Shown here: one piece after another, positions 23,791-34,768 of the stretch
Position numbering within the stretch: the stretch's first letter is position 1
Layout of the letters: each line of letters begins with the position of its first letter
From: Nectonema munidae
Taxonomy: Eukaryota > Nematomorpha > Nectonematoida > Nectonematidae
Assembly: GCA_030549495.1 (NCBI GenBank)
Contig: JAUIRK010001036.1
Location: 530,001 to 594,000 of the forward strand
Length of the DNA: 64,000 bases
Direction: 5' to 3'
Position numbers and translations under genes: made by a program
The notes under the pieces: generated by a model
What the model was told of the DNA's origin: nothing
What the model saw: the letters and a program-made list of their open reading frames with translations, nothing else
Databases searched by the model: none

Positions 23791-24426
23791 CAAGTCTCAC
23801 AAAGTGGAACGAATTTATTATCTTATAATCTTATCCTGATATTTTCATGTTATTTCTACTCCAATTTCATTTCATTTCTTCCTTTTTTTACTATTATAGC
23901 AAGCTAGCCTAGTCTCCTTACTTTTCTCCTTAATAGTATAGGGTAGTGAATGGGAAAATATTTTTGTATGTGCATACGCGTATGCGTAATAGTAAATTTA
24001 AATGAAATTAAAAATATACAGAGAGAATTGGAAAAAAGTGATAAAAAAGCAAAAATTATAACACATAAAAGATAGGCGAAATTTAAAATTTTTATTCAAT
24101 AATAATTTTAAACATAGCATAAATCTTTTATTTTGTTAACTTTTTATTTACAACAATCCCACAAAAAATTCTACTTCTCTAGTTAATTTTTATGGTATAT
24201 GATGCACTAAGTCAATAAAATATATATGTGCTAAAAAATTCATCTTTTTTGGATCAAATATTTTGAGAACTTTGTTATTTGTTGCAAAATACAAGGTTGC
24301 AAATACAAGTGAAAGTAAATGATACAATGAATCATGCACACGTCCATTTGCAATGATTATAATGATCGAACAAAGTCTCAAACTATAGTGAGAGAAAGTG
24401 ATGAGGAAAATAGCAAAGTTGCAAAC
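23791..24426. other. No gene seen
   Basis: AT-rich trailer of the LINE relic followed by featureless sequence up to the target duplication of the next element. No codon pattern on either strand. Confidence 0.4.
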
Positions 24427-24434
24427 ATGTGTGC

Positions 24435-27400
24435 TAGGGTGTACCAAAAAAGTAAAAGCTTTATTTTTATAACGTAAACTAGTAAAATCGTGTCTCCTAT
24501 AGAAAAAAATAATCTGTGCGAAATTTTATGTTTCTAAGTAAATATTTACCCACCCCTCAAAGAGGTTGAAAATCTCAAAAAATTCTTTTTTAATTAAAAA
24601 AAAGATGCCAAGACATATGGGTAAGATATCATAAGGCAAACACTAGTAAGAATGAAAAAAGCCTCTATTTATCCAATAAAAAAATTGAAATTAAGTATAG
24701 GTGCTCTTATTTTGATGGCGAACTGAATTTCTGTGGTACTCTACTACTTGGAAAAGAAATTGCTTGTCCTCTCCTTTAGTGGCCAGAATTGAATGAAAAT
24801 CAGTTGTTGCTACTGCTCTTTCAGCTGTATCGTTTACAACTTTTAGACTACCAAGAGTAGAAAAAGAATAGGGAGTTTTAAAGCTTGAAAAAAATTTTGT
24901 GATCGTTTGGTCACAAAATCTTCAATTTGCAAGCTCATGAAAGAAGATCTCTTCCTTTTCAAAGCGTCTAAGGTCTCTCTTCAAAGTTTTTTTATTTTGA
25001 AGATTGTTAAGCATCATTTCTTTTTCTTCTAGATTTATGAGGTTAGAAAAAATGCTAATGGGGCTAAATCTTCACTGAGGTACCAGAGATGTCTTTTTAA
25101 TTTACCCATAGCTGTCATTGCAATACTACAATCAACTTTTTGATAGTCTTCCAAAAGGCACAAAAGTAAGATCATTGACAGGAGCATTTGCTGCGTGTGA
25201 AGATGTTAACAAGGCTTTAACATAGATGATGACAATGAAAATAGAGATTCTCCGTAAATTCTCAACTTCCTGGATTGTCATTTTAAATTTACTCCTAAAT
25301 AAACATATTTTGAGGCAATATATGCATTTTGCCCTCCAACGAGTTCTATGGTACGCCCCAGGAGATCTAAATTTTCGGACCGGTGGCTTGGCCATAAAAA
25401 TTAAGCATAATTCCAGCAGTTCGCGATAATCTTCTCGGATCTGTTGCTTTGCTATTTCTTCTTCTAAAAATACAATAATCTCTTCTCTTTTTAAAAGAAC
25501 TCATTCGTCAAGAAGATCAGGAGTAATATCATTGGGTTAAAATTGTTGAAAAGAACTCGTGGAAATATCAGACTATCTTGTTTTGAAGCTAGTGAAAATA
25601 GCAATACCTGGACCCCTGGAAACAAAGAAAACATCGAACACTGCTGTAATCATTAGTTCATGAATATGATGACTGCAAGCAAAAAAAGCAACCGGCGATC
25701 AATTCTATTCTGAATAATTGAACATGCGCATTTTTGGTTTCCTGTATTACTTGCAGTTGTGTCAAAATATAATCCCGCAAACAAACGTAAACAAGCTGGC
25801 CAATCATGTAATACTTTCAGAACTTTTTTTTCAATGAGTTCCATGTGACAGCTTGGGGTTGCAAGAAGTTTTTCAACATTTTTTCCTGGTATTACTATGG
25901 GAAGCCGATCTGATTTGCCTCTATCAGCATTTGAAACCAATTTCCCATCGAAATGTACTATTAATGGAGTATTAGGGATTAATGCATCTTTAATTTCTTG
26001 AGCAATTGACGAGCGCACTTTGGTTCTTGATCTATGTAGAGATGGTCATTTTATCCGCGTCAATCCCTGCAGCTATAAATGCAGGAGCTATTAGATACAT
26101 GGCTTTCCTCACGGATGTTCCAGTTCTATCTATAGCTGCTATGAAATCGGTACTTTCAATTACCCTTTTTGGGTCTTCAATACCTTTGTTCTATGCCAAA
26201 GAAAGCGCACAACTCGAAGTTGAAGAAGCGCAAACAGGCACAAAGACATCATCATCTCCACTGTCGAAAGATGGAGGAAAATCGCCTTGCATTTCGACTG
26301 CAGCCATTTTCATCATTCTTTCACTATCTTGAGCACATTTCTTACAATATTCATTCCTCTTTGCTCTTTTTTGTGCTTTTTTCGAGAAATCTTCGTCTTC
26401 TTTTCCAATAAACATTTTTCTTGGTTCCTTTTGATCTTCAAGAAAAGCCAAATCTTTATTTTGAATTCAGGAGGCAAATTCTGAATGTGCAATGTCAAAT
26501 AGTCTATTTAATTCTACACATAACTCATCTATCTTCTTGATTTGTATGCCTGTTTGACGTTTCCAATTCTTCTTTAATTTTTAATGTCTTTCATAAATTA
26601 TAGGATGTAGGCAGGCTTGCAATATCCGAGATTTTGATAACTTTCACTGCCACATGACCACACGATTCACTTATTGTTTTTTTAATTTCTTGATATAATA
26701 AAATAACTTTTCTAACACACTTTTCTGGGTTGGGAGTTGCTTACAATCTTCAAAATCAGTTTCACGAGGAAAGCCAACAAGAAAAATATTTTCATGACCT
26801 CTTGTTGATGTCATTCTGGGGCAGAGTAAATTGACTAATGCTTTAAATAACAATATGCTCGTTTAAATCAAAATTAAACAGAATTAAAAATTCCTGAAAA
26901 AATAAAACCTTTGTATCTAAAAATGCACAAAATTATATAAAATAAATTGATCAAAAGAAAGGAGTGAGGACTAAATGGATGAAAGAAAAAGATAATATGA
27001 CATTGATGCAATAAAAAATTAACGAGGCACAACAGCTATCAGCTCTTAGGCATATCAATCTATATTAAATCATAATTCACTTAATGCAGACAATTAAAAA
27101 TATATGTACCTATCTATACACAATTCATGAATAAAAGTAATACTTTTATTGTGTCTAACAAAGATATATAATGACAATTTTCAGCCTGCTATTCTATTAT
27201 ACTCGTATTAGTTCGTGGTACCAGACAACATAACGTAAAAAATCATGTCAAAACATAACCAACAGCAGCAAACGAAAAAAAACGACACCGAGCAATTTCT
27301 GGACAAAATGATATAAATTGAATAAAATGTCCCTTCTTTGAGGGGTGACTTTTTGGTGTTAAAATTTGCTCAAATTTGCCCTAAATGCTTATTATATATG

Positions 27401-27475
27401 GGAGATTAGATTGAGCATGTGTGCGCTTATAAATTCAAAACTTGATTTTTTAGCCTTATGGCGTGATACACCCTA
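24435..27475 (-). mobile_element. 3,041-bp DNA transposon with perfect 8-bp target duplication
   Basis: ATGTGTGC occurs exactly at 24,427-24,434 and 27,476-27,483. Between them the element begins TAGGGTGTACCA and, read from the other end, TAGGGTGTATCA. Homology then fades with a shared A-rich, AAAGC/AAGGC tract. An 8-bp duplication and TAGGG termini fit the hAT superfamily. The interior carries one decayed minus-strand protein of a family I know only as an abundant uncharacterised protein in invertebrate genomes. Ends are intact and the duplication exact, so insertion was relatively recent even though the gene is broken. Confidence 0.88.
24730..26853 (-). pseudogene. Putative transposase of the 24.4-27.5 kb element
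   Basis: Minus-strand segments in order are as follows. An N-terminal piece at 26,853-26,671 contains LCPRMTSTRGHENIFLVGFP. An acidic linker at 26,451-26,191 contains SFDSGDDDVFVP. A core at 26,018-25,653 contains LIVHFDGKLVSN, DRLPIVIPG and LYFDTTASNTGNQKCA. A C-terminal piece at 25,395-25,132 contains KFRSPGAYHRTRWRAKCIY and is followed near 24,840 by LKVVNDTAERAVA. The two Asp residues (in HFDGK and YFDTTASN) and the later C-x-x-H-like position resemble a divergent RNase-H-fold hAT transposase. This inference rests on motif spacing and on the 8-bp duplication of the element. At least three frame breaks separate the segments. The same motif set is familiar from uncharacterised repeat-encoded proteins, but I cannot give a formal family name. 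Confidence 0.65.
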
Positions 27476-27483
27476 ATGTGTGC

Positions 27484-29823
27484 AGAGAAAAGGTAAGATC
27501 AGAAAAGTAAGATGTATCATTCGTCACCGCACATCATCCTTTTTCGTTCACCGTTCTAACGGTTAAAATTGTTACATGTTAGAAAGTTTATATCTAATAC
27601 GGATATCATATTACCTTATATTGTTAGCGCAAGTGTAAAGAGCAGAAATAGTAAAAGTCCTTGTGGCTAAGGAAAACAGACGATATCAGGCTTGAATATC
27701 TGGAAACAATTAGCCAGTGACGGCACATAATGTTGTTAGGGCCTAGTGGTCATAGAGTTGTCGGTGACACTTCAAGGACAGCACTCCTATCAGCATTGAA
27801 ATACACTGCAAGAATAAACTTGTGAATTTTGTTTTTTTCAAAGTTCAAATCGTCACTGCTGATCGTGAAAAATTAAAAGTTATAGTCATTTCACCTGCTC
27901 CCACCCCTTGTTGCATTCTTATATTGAAATGCTCACTCTTATATGAGTAACTCGGTTCTGGAACTAAGGCGGAAGTGTGACAACCCGCGCAAGTTGTTTA
28001 GCCGAGCTCAGGGCACACACAGATGAGAGAACATTGAAAGAGAAATAGACAAAGACAATCAGAATGTGAGACATCAGCAATTAGTAAAAAAAAAGAGTTA
28101 GGATATTTGCATACTTTCTCCTTATTTAACTTTGCTTCAACTTGAAATTGATTGAGGGTGTCTAGTAAATGCCCAAACATTCGCTTATTTCTAAAAGAAA
28201 AACAAATGTAAGTGATTCACAAAGTAAGTCAATATTTTTAATATTTTTGAGTCAGAGAGTAAGTAGTTATGATAGCACAATTACCTGGAGTAGAAATAAT
28301 TTAGTATTTTTTGGGAATAGGAACCCCAAAAACTTACAAAATAATAGGAAATGATTAGTCGATAGACCCGCCCTCATGAAATTTTAAGTGAAATGAGATG
28401 AAGATGATACGTTTATATGAATGCTCAAAAATAGTATGTACAATTTTTACTTTAAGTTCGTTCATTTTTCACTTTAAATTCGTCCTTTTTTCACTTTAAG
28501 TTTCTCCTTTTTTCACTTTAAGTTTGTCCTTTTTTGACTTTAATTTCGTCTTATTTCATGTCTTTTTTTACTACATTTATTTTAAAGTTTCAAAACAATT
28601 AACCGAATTTTATTATATGAAATATAAAAATTACATTAAAAATTGATTTTATAAAAATAAAAAATGTGTAAGTTTTTAAAATAAGCATTTATTGTCAAAA
28701 TCAAAAAATTAAAATGCATTAAAAAGTTGTCCAGCTAAAGCAAACATATAGTATAGTAATTGCTGCAGTCCAAGGCACTTACCGTGTTGATGTTTTGCCC
28801 TATCATCAGACGAAGGGGTCGATCATTTTGTGATGTTAATAAACTTTTCACTTTAGCTTTAACATGTACAAGTACGGTGATAAAAACTTGAGCTTGTATT
28901 TGCCATCACTTTGAGCATAATTCTTGACTAATTCAGTTTGTGTATTCTCGCAATGTCTAAAATCTTCATCCATTTCTAACATCTTCATCCATTTTACCGA
29001 TAAGATATTTAATTAAATTTAAATTTAGAATTGCAGGTTTCTTTCCCACGATAAGAAGGAACAATAAAGTTACATCGTTTTGGAAAAGGGGAAATTTTGA
29101 ATAAAACGAAGTTTCTTTTTTTTCTTTGGAATGAGGAAAATTGGAGAAACAATTTTAGAGGTCTTTATTTCGTTTATGATTTTTCCCTCAATAGCGCAAG
29201 GTATACTTTTCGCTTTATAGCCAATCTTTTGTCTTTTGGCGGTTTCATAAAATAAGAAAAAATCAAAAATCTGGCTGAACTGTGAATGATAGGAGAATAT
29301 CGGTAAGTTAAAATTTTAATCACTTTTTTGCACTTTCAGGTGAACATTTCCACTTTGACGACGAAAAATCACGTCAAAATCGAGTTCTTATAACTTTTCA
29401 AGGTTTTTAACAAAAGATTCTATAGGAATATGCGACAATGGAAAAATACAATTTCGCATTGGTTGCTGACTGTCTCCTAAACCTGACTTCTCTTCTTCTT
29501 TTAACGGTGCTTCACCACTTTTCACTTCTGGTCGCTCGGTGGTGTCGTCATCAGTGGACATTATTTTGTAAAAAAATTTCTCTTCTTTAGCGTTAAAGGC
29601 CTTTCAGTCCAAAAGATACTGCATAGAAGCGGTTATTTTGAGGCCAATATTCGACACATAACTTTCTCCTTTTACTAAATTAATGAACTTTCCTGGTGTC
29701 AGATTACAAAATCTTGACCAAAAACCGTATTGAGGGTATCCTTGAGGAGATCCTTTTTAAGCACAATGGTGGGTTTTGCCGGTAAGACAAGGCTCTAGTG
29801 CTTGGGCAGGACCTCTTCTATAT
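27484..29823. other. No assignable gene
   Basis: AT-rich intergenic or intronic sequence. It includes the 24-bp tandem array at 28,446-28,550. 29,450-29,800 is less AT-rich and continues the unassigned minus-strand region at 29,824-30,328, but its frames are too broken to describe. Confidence 0.35.
28446..28550. repeat. 24-bp tandem repeat, about 4.5 copies
   Basis: Unit close to TTTTCACTTTAAGTTCGTCC plus a few T. Copies differ by one to three substitutions. Confidence 0.85.
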
Positions 29824-30328
29824 CTATCGTGGGCCTTTCCATTTAATCCACATCTTTTTCTTCATCTGTGTCGAGTATAGCCAATATCCTTTTTCAATTT
29901 GTTCAATCGGTGGGCAAGCTTGAACCTCGAGAGATGGTTTGGATGAGGTATTTCTTTTGATTGGTGACTGAGGGTCGTCCAATGTTACGTTCGTAACATC
30001 CCTCAGTTCCTTGTTGAATCTTTCAGTTTCGCGCCCCCTTGAGGCCCTCCGCGTTTTTGCATTCGGGTTAGGCGTTGGTTTTGGCGAAAAAACATATGAA
30101 GGCGCTCTCCCGGGAAGCAGGCAGTCGGACATGGAAGCACCAACCTGGCGCTGCATCCCAGCTAGTTTGATTAGAAAAGCAGGTGGTGAGCATCAGCGTG
30201 TTCAATTTTGAAATATCGTCGAAGTCCAAACTTTGGATTTGCTTGTCAATGATTTCTAGCAGACCTACAATCATATTGTTTTTAGGACTTCCCATGTGAT
30301 TAGGCGAAGCGTTGAAGAAGGGAGCCAT
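29824..30328 (-). other. Unrecognised open region, possible old coding sequence
   Basis: Two overlapping minus-strand frames have better than background codon texture. One, at 30,328-30,068, contains NNMIVGLLEIIDKQIQSLDF and LMLTTCFSNQ. The other, at 30,156-29,824, contains PKPTPNPNAKTRRASRG and, near its end, QIEKGYWLYS. They appear to be the same decayed gene after a frame change. Local GC is higher than in the flanks. I do not recognise the protein and cannot say whether it is host or mobile. Confidence 0.3.
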
Positions 30329-30559
30329 TCATAGTCTGGATAGGGATACAGGATTTGTTTGCGAAAGCGCCTCAGGATGGGCCAAATCATTTAGCGCATA
30401 TCCCAAAAGTCAGACTTTGAAATCCAAAGGTACGGACACTTTTTCTTGGAAGCAAGATGGGCATCGTCCTTGGAGATGGTAGTGAAAAATGCTAAGACTC
30501 CCTGTCGACCAAAAATTGGTTGAAATCAATTGTGAACTATACCTTATTATTTATATATA

Positions 30560-32229
30560 CATACATGAAATATTTAAAACGCGATATCATAAATAAATTA
30601 AAATAAAAATTAAAAAGTTTTAAAATACAGGCCAGATCTTTTTTTTGCGGGATGTTTATGATAGACAAGATATCTAAGGCGCGAAGCATTGTGGCCTCTT
30701 TACCTTAAATACGTCGCCAAAATCACGTTTTATTCCTTCATTCCAACATTTCAAAATATTTAAACCAATTAAATGGATAAATAAAATATTTTTTCATTAT
30801 GCGATAACTATGCACTCTACTTGATTCAAATATAAATGTTTCTCGCCCCAGAAATCCTGGAGTATGTCGAGAAGGTATAGCACAAAATAAATAGGATCAT
30901 TAAAAACAAATTAGTGAAAATTCTTCATACAAACGAAGAGACATGCAAAATTATTGTGAATAAAATTTATTGTTTATGTTTAAACGATAGAAAACATTTA
31001 GGTTTTGTCACCTTTTGAGAACGGATTGATCTTTGGAGTGTAACTTGAGGATCTCTTCTTTCGTTTTTTCAGGCTTAGTGATTGCGACTACAGACGAAGA
31101 AAGCATCGGCTAAAATAAGCGATAAGTTCAATTTTTAAATAATTACATTATATTATATATTTAAGCTAAAAATATATTCAGATTGAGAGAAGCAATGTAT
31201 AATACAATTAAGGAATCATAGTTAGAATTCATAGACACTTAGTGCTTATTAAGAGTAAAAATTAGCCTCCCTGAGAATTGAACCAGTTATTTGAATATCG
31301 AATACAGTGTGTATGCTATGCAATCAATACATTATTGAGGTCAATAAGGTTACAAATCGATTCTGTTTTTGGATGAAATTGAGCTTTGGGGTATCCTAAA
31401 AATGATATATATTAGAACTTTTTCTGTAGTAGCGCCATAATCCAATGAACTGATCGAATAAATATATCTTGCAATTTTCATGTAAAAATAAAATAATATG
31501 GTAACTTATTTTTAGGTTTAAGAATGATTTCAAAAAAATTTTCACCACACGAAATTCCATTCTTTATATACCAAAAAAAGAAAAAAATTGCAATAAAAAA
31601 CCAATGTTGGCGCTTTTATTTTTAAACGTTTGAGGTAAGGACCGTAATTTTGCACTCTAACATTGATTTTGTCTATTCAAATTTTTTCCTCAATTTGCAT
31701 AATAATTAACAAGTGCTCCTAACAATCCAATGTGTAAAATTTTGAGAAACCTATTGCCGGGGTTAGCATTAGTGTTAGAGTTGTTGATGTTAGGTTTAGT
31801 GTTAGCGCAATGCGTCATACATACATTTACATATACAATTTTTGACATTATTGACACAAACTTTCCTATTTATTTATATTAATATACACGTCTGACACAA
31901 AAAAACATCTAGACATGCATAAATACATACATACATACATACATAGTACACATATATTGACATTAGACACCCAAACACTGAAATACTTAAATCTCAAAAA
32001 CAGTGGTATAGCCTAATTTTGAAGAATACTTGTTCGCTTTTTTTCAATGCAATTTAATGTAGAGGATTTCACTTTTTTGGGACACTGGTATCACAACAGT
32101 CCTCAAAGACCCATGTTTCAAAAAAGAATCATATGCCTTAAAGATATTAAATTGCATTGAAAAAAAAAGATTTTTTCTACGGATTTTTATAATTTTAAAC
32201 TTTCTTATATCTGATAGATGTGCATAACT
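30560..32229. other. No gene; low-complexity and a hairpin
   Basis: Contains an (ACAT)n microsatellite at about 31,925-31,946. A spaced inverted repeat lies at about 32,038-32,167 (TTTTTTCAATGCAATTTAAT against its complement, with a spacer of about 90 bp). No coding signal. Confidence 0.5.
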
Positions 32230-32325
32230 TTTATTCAAAAAAACAAAATTACAATTCAAAAATGGTCAACGACTTGGCACCTGATGGGGGCAACCCTATC
32301 AATAATTCCAGATAAAATGGGAAGT

Positions 32326-32569
32326 CTATACAGAGAAATTGGAAAATACTTTATTCTCTAGTTCATCAATAATACGTTCATCGTCATCTTCGAAGACGTC
32401 ATCATCACCACCATCACAATTTTTGTCCTTCTTCTTTTGACGAGGAACGAGTACGCGTGCCTGTTGGCTCTGAAAATGATCTTGAAAGTTTCGATTTGAA
32501 GACTTGAAGGGAACGCCTTCTAATTTGTCCTCTGTGAAACTCTTATTTTCGATTGGTTCTCTAGGTTTT
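32326..32569 (-). CDS. Terminal exon of an unidentified host gene
   Basis: Minus-strand frame entered through an acceptor (TTTTGCATTGCAG, ending 32,570) and closed by a stop at 32,326-32,328. An AATAAA poly-A signal lies about 90 bp further on (32,235-32,230). The peptide is hydrophilic: KPREPIENKSFTEDKLEG, then QQARVLVPRQKKKDKNC, then an acidic run GGDDDVFEDDDERIIDELE. A basic patch followed by an acidic patch suits a nuclear protein, but I recognise no domain. A GTATAG donor just before the stop would also let it be an internal exon; phase would then match the exon at 21,144-21,299, but I have no independent reason to join them. Confidence 0.45.
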
Positions 32570-34768
32570 CTGCAATGCAAAATAGAGATTAGTATGCAAA
32601 TAGTTAATGTAAGGAGTTGAAGAATTTAGGATCCAATAGTAACTTTGTAGAATATAACTAACCTGAAATCAGGGGCGCACATCAGCCTTTCGCCACAAAA
32701 TTTTTTATTTTTCTCAATTATATAACTTTTTTATAGTATTTGCCTTGTGAGTAGATTTTGCGTATTACTTTTCTTGTTTTAAGGTTAAGGCTTAGAATGA
32801 ATATGTAAAATATATTTTTTCATTTATATAATAATGCAAATTTAAGTTATATTTGATCAGATGCAGTAATGTAGCCAGTAATTTGAACAAGCGCCCATAC
32901 ATTTTTCAGCGGGACAAATATTTTTAGAGCACATAACTATATAAGAAAGTATTCTCTAAAATTTAAAGATCCCAAATGATAACTAACTGAAAGAGTTAAA
33001 TTAATGCAATAGAATACATAAATTAGATAGATTATTGTGCAATTAACGTATCTGTAGCATTTCCAATTTTATTCAAAATTACTTCAATATTGATAATAAT
33101 GTCTTCTAATGACACTTCTAGAATTTGCTCATGAAAAATATTTTAGCACTTTGAGGACCAGTGTGACACTGAAGTAACAGGAAATGAAAATCGCCTGCTT
33201 TAAATACACAAAATGCACTGGAAAAGAAAGCTGAGGATCAGACTTAAAAATTCTGGTGCTCATTCGTTACAATTTTATATCAATTAATATTGTCAGACTC
33301 ACGTTAACATTTTTTTTCAAAAAAGGTCACTTTTAATCTTTATCAGTACGTTTGTTACATTTTGTACCATTCGAAAACTTTAATTTTTTCAAGTCAAAAA
33401 TTTTTTTTTCAATAGCTATTAGGGAATGAATATTTTGACTAGCTATTCAGTTTAAAAGCAAAAATATCTTATTTGTTTAATATTTGAGCAGAGGTATTTT
33501 TTGTAACGTTCAATTGTTAAATTTTGTAAGTAATACTGTAGATAATTAATTAAATCTTTTTTTTTTAAGAAAATTTGTTGATTATTATAATAAAAATATA
33601 ATATCGAAACAAAATGTTTCAGTTGTTAAAAATGTACTTGATCTATTTATGACAGCTGTCTGAATTTTATTTGTAGACAGAAATAGTCACAAAAAACGCA
33701 ATGATTTTCTTGTTCTCGTATACTATGATTTATGTTAGTTTAAATAGTTTTTTTATGATTTTGTTCTTAGACTTAAATTACCATTTTTTGTATACTATGA
33801 TTCCTTACAAAATGTAAAAAATACAAGCGTTATCAAATCACCCTTTTACGGTTAGCTACTTCAACGTTGGCTTTTGTTGCTTATAAAAACTTGAAAATAT
33901 CAAATAAAGTGCCGATATACTATCTCATTTCTTATGCCTCCTATTATTTTGAAATTATTCTGAGAACAAACAGTTTCATTTTAAAATAGTGAAAATTCGT
34001 TATTAGTTTATTTTGTCTCCTTTCTCTCTTAAGTTAATTATGTAGCAAATTTTTTAATTTTGAGCAAAAGGTAAGGTAAAGGTACCGTAGGTGTGATTTC
34101 ATTGACAAGGCAGTGATGTATCGCTTATGTCAAACTATAAACAAATTGGTATCGATGAGGTATCGAATCCAGAGGCTTCCGTGCTGAGTCCATCATCTCA
34201 ACCAACATGCCATGCCACCCATAGAGTATGCTGTAGATACGTCAAAATAGTTTTCAAAAAACTTAAGTTATACTCTAAAATTTTTTAGTTTTTGTTAAAG
34301 CTCTATAACTTTTTCTGATAGACTTTTTTTGCTTAAAAGTTATTATAAAAGGCAAATCATTGCAAAATGTTAAAAGTTATTTTACTTTTTGTAGATTTTT
34401 GTAGTTTGCACCAATTTAGCTTTTAAACTATTTTTGAATGATGCTGAGAAAAATGAAGTAATGCAATCTTAATTTTTTTTTGATTTTTGTTTGCACAATT
34501 TTATCTTTATTTTATACCCTTTTTTAGAGTCTAGCTAACTTACACTTATTCTTATACACTAAAAAGAATGAAAAAAAATACCAAGTTTTCTAACTTTAGT
34601 TTTACATTTTTGATAGAAATTACCTCAGAAAAGTTATGTAATTTGGATGTTTTTTTATTTATTTTTCTCAATAAAACATTTTTATTTTTTAGAAAGATGA
34701 AATGGAACAACTGAGAATTAATGAATGATCTTTTCATTCAATAAAATTTTCAATTTTTTTATTGTTAA
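32570..34768. other. No gene; a transposon-like end and a SINE
   Basis: CAGGGGCGCACATCAG at about 32,670 resembles ends seen inverted at about 37,450 and 37,921 and directly at about 46,560. A tRNA-type SINE lies at 34,075-34,222. The rest is AT-rich without codon pattern. Confidence 0.45.
34075..34222 (-). mobile_element. tRNA-derived SINE
   Basis: On the minus strand the head reads GGTTGAGATGATGGACTCAG (A-box-like, about 34,205-34,186), followed by a B box GGATTCGATACC (34,170-34,159). The spacing is right for an internal RNA polymerase III promoter. A short unrelated body runs to about 34,075. The arms do not fold into a complete cloverleaf, so it is not a working tRNA gene. Confidence 0.6.

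Noticed and set aside
28446-28550. CRISPR-like array
   Set aside because: Units are contiguous tandem repeats with no spacers, in a eukaryotic context.
34159-34211. Possible functional tRNA gene
   Set aside because: Box spacing is right but no complete cloverleaf forms; called as a SINE.
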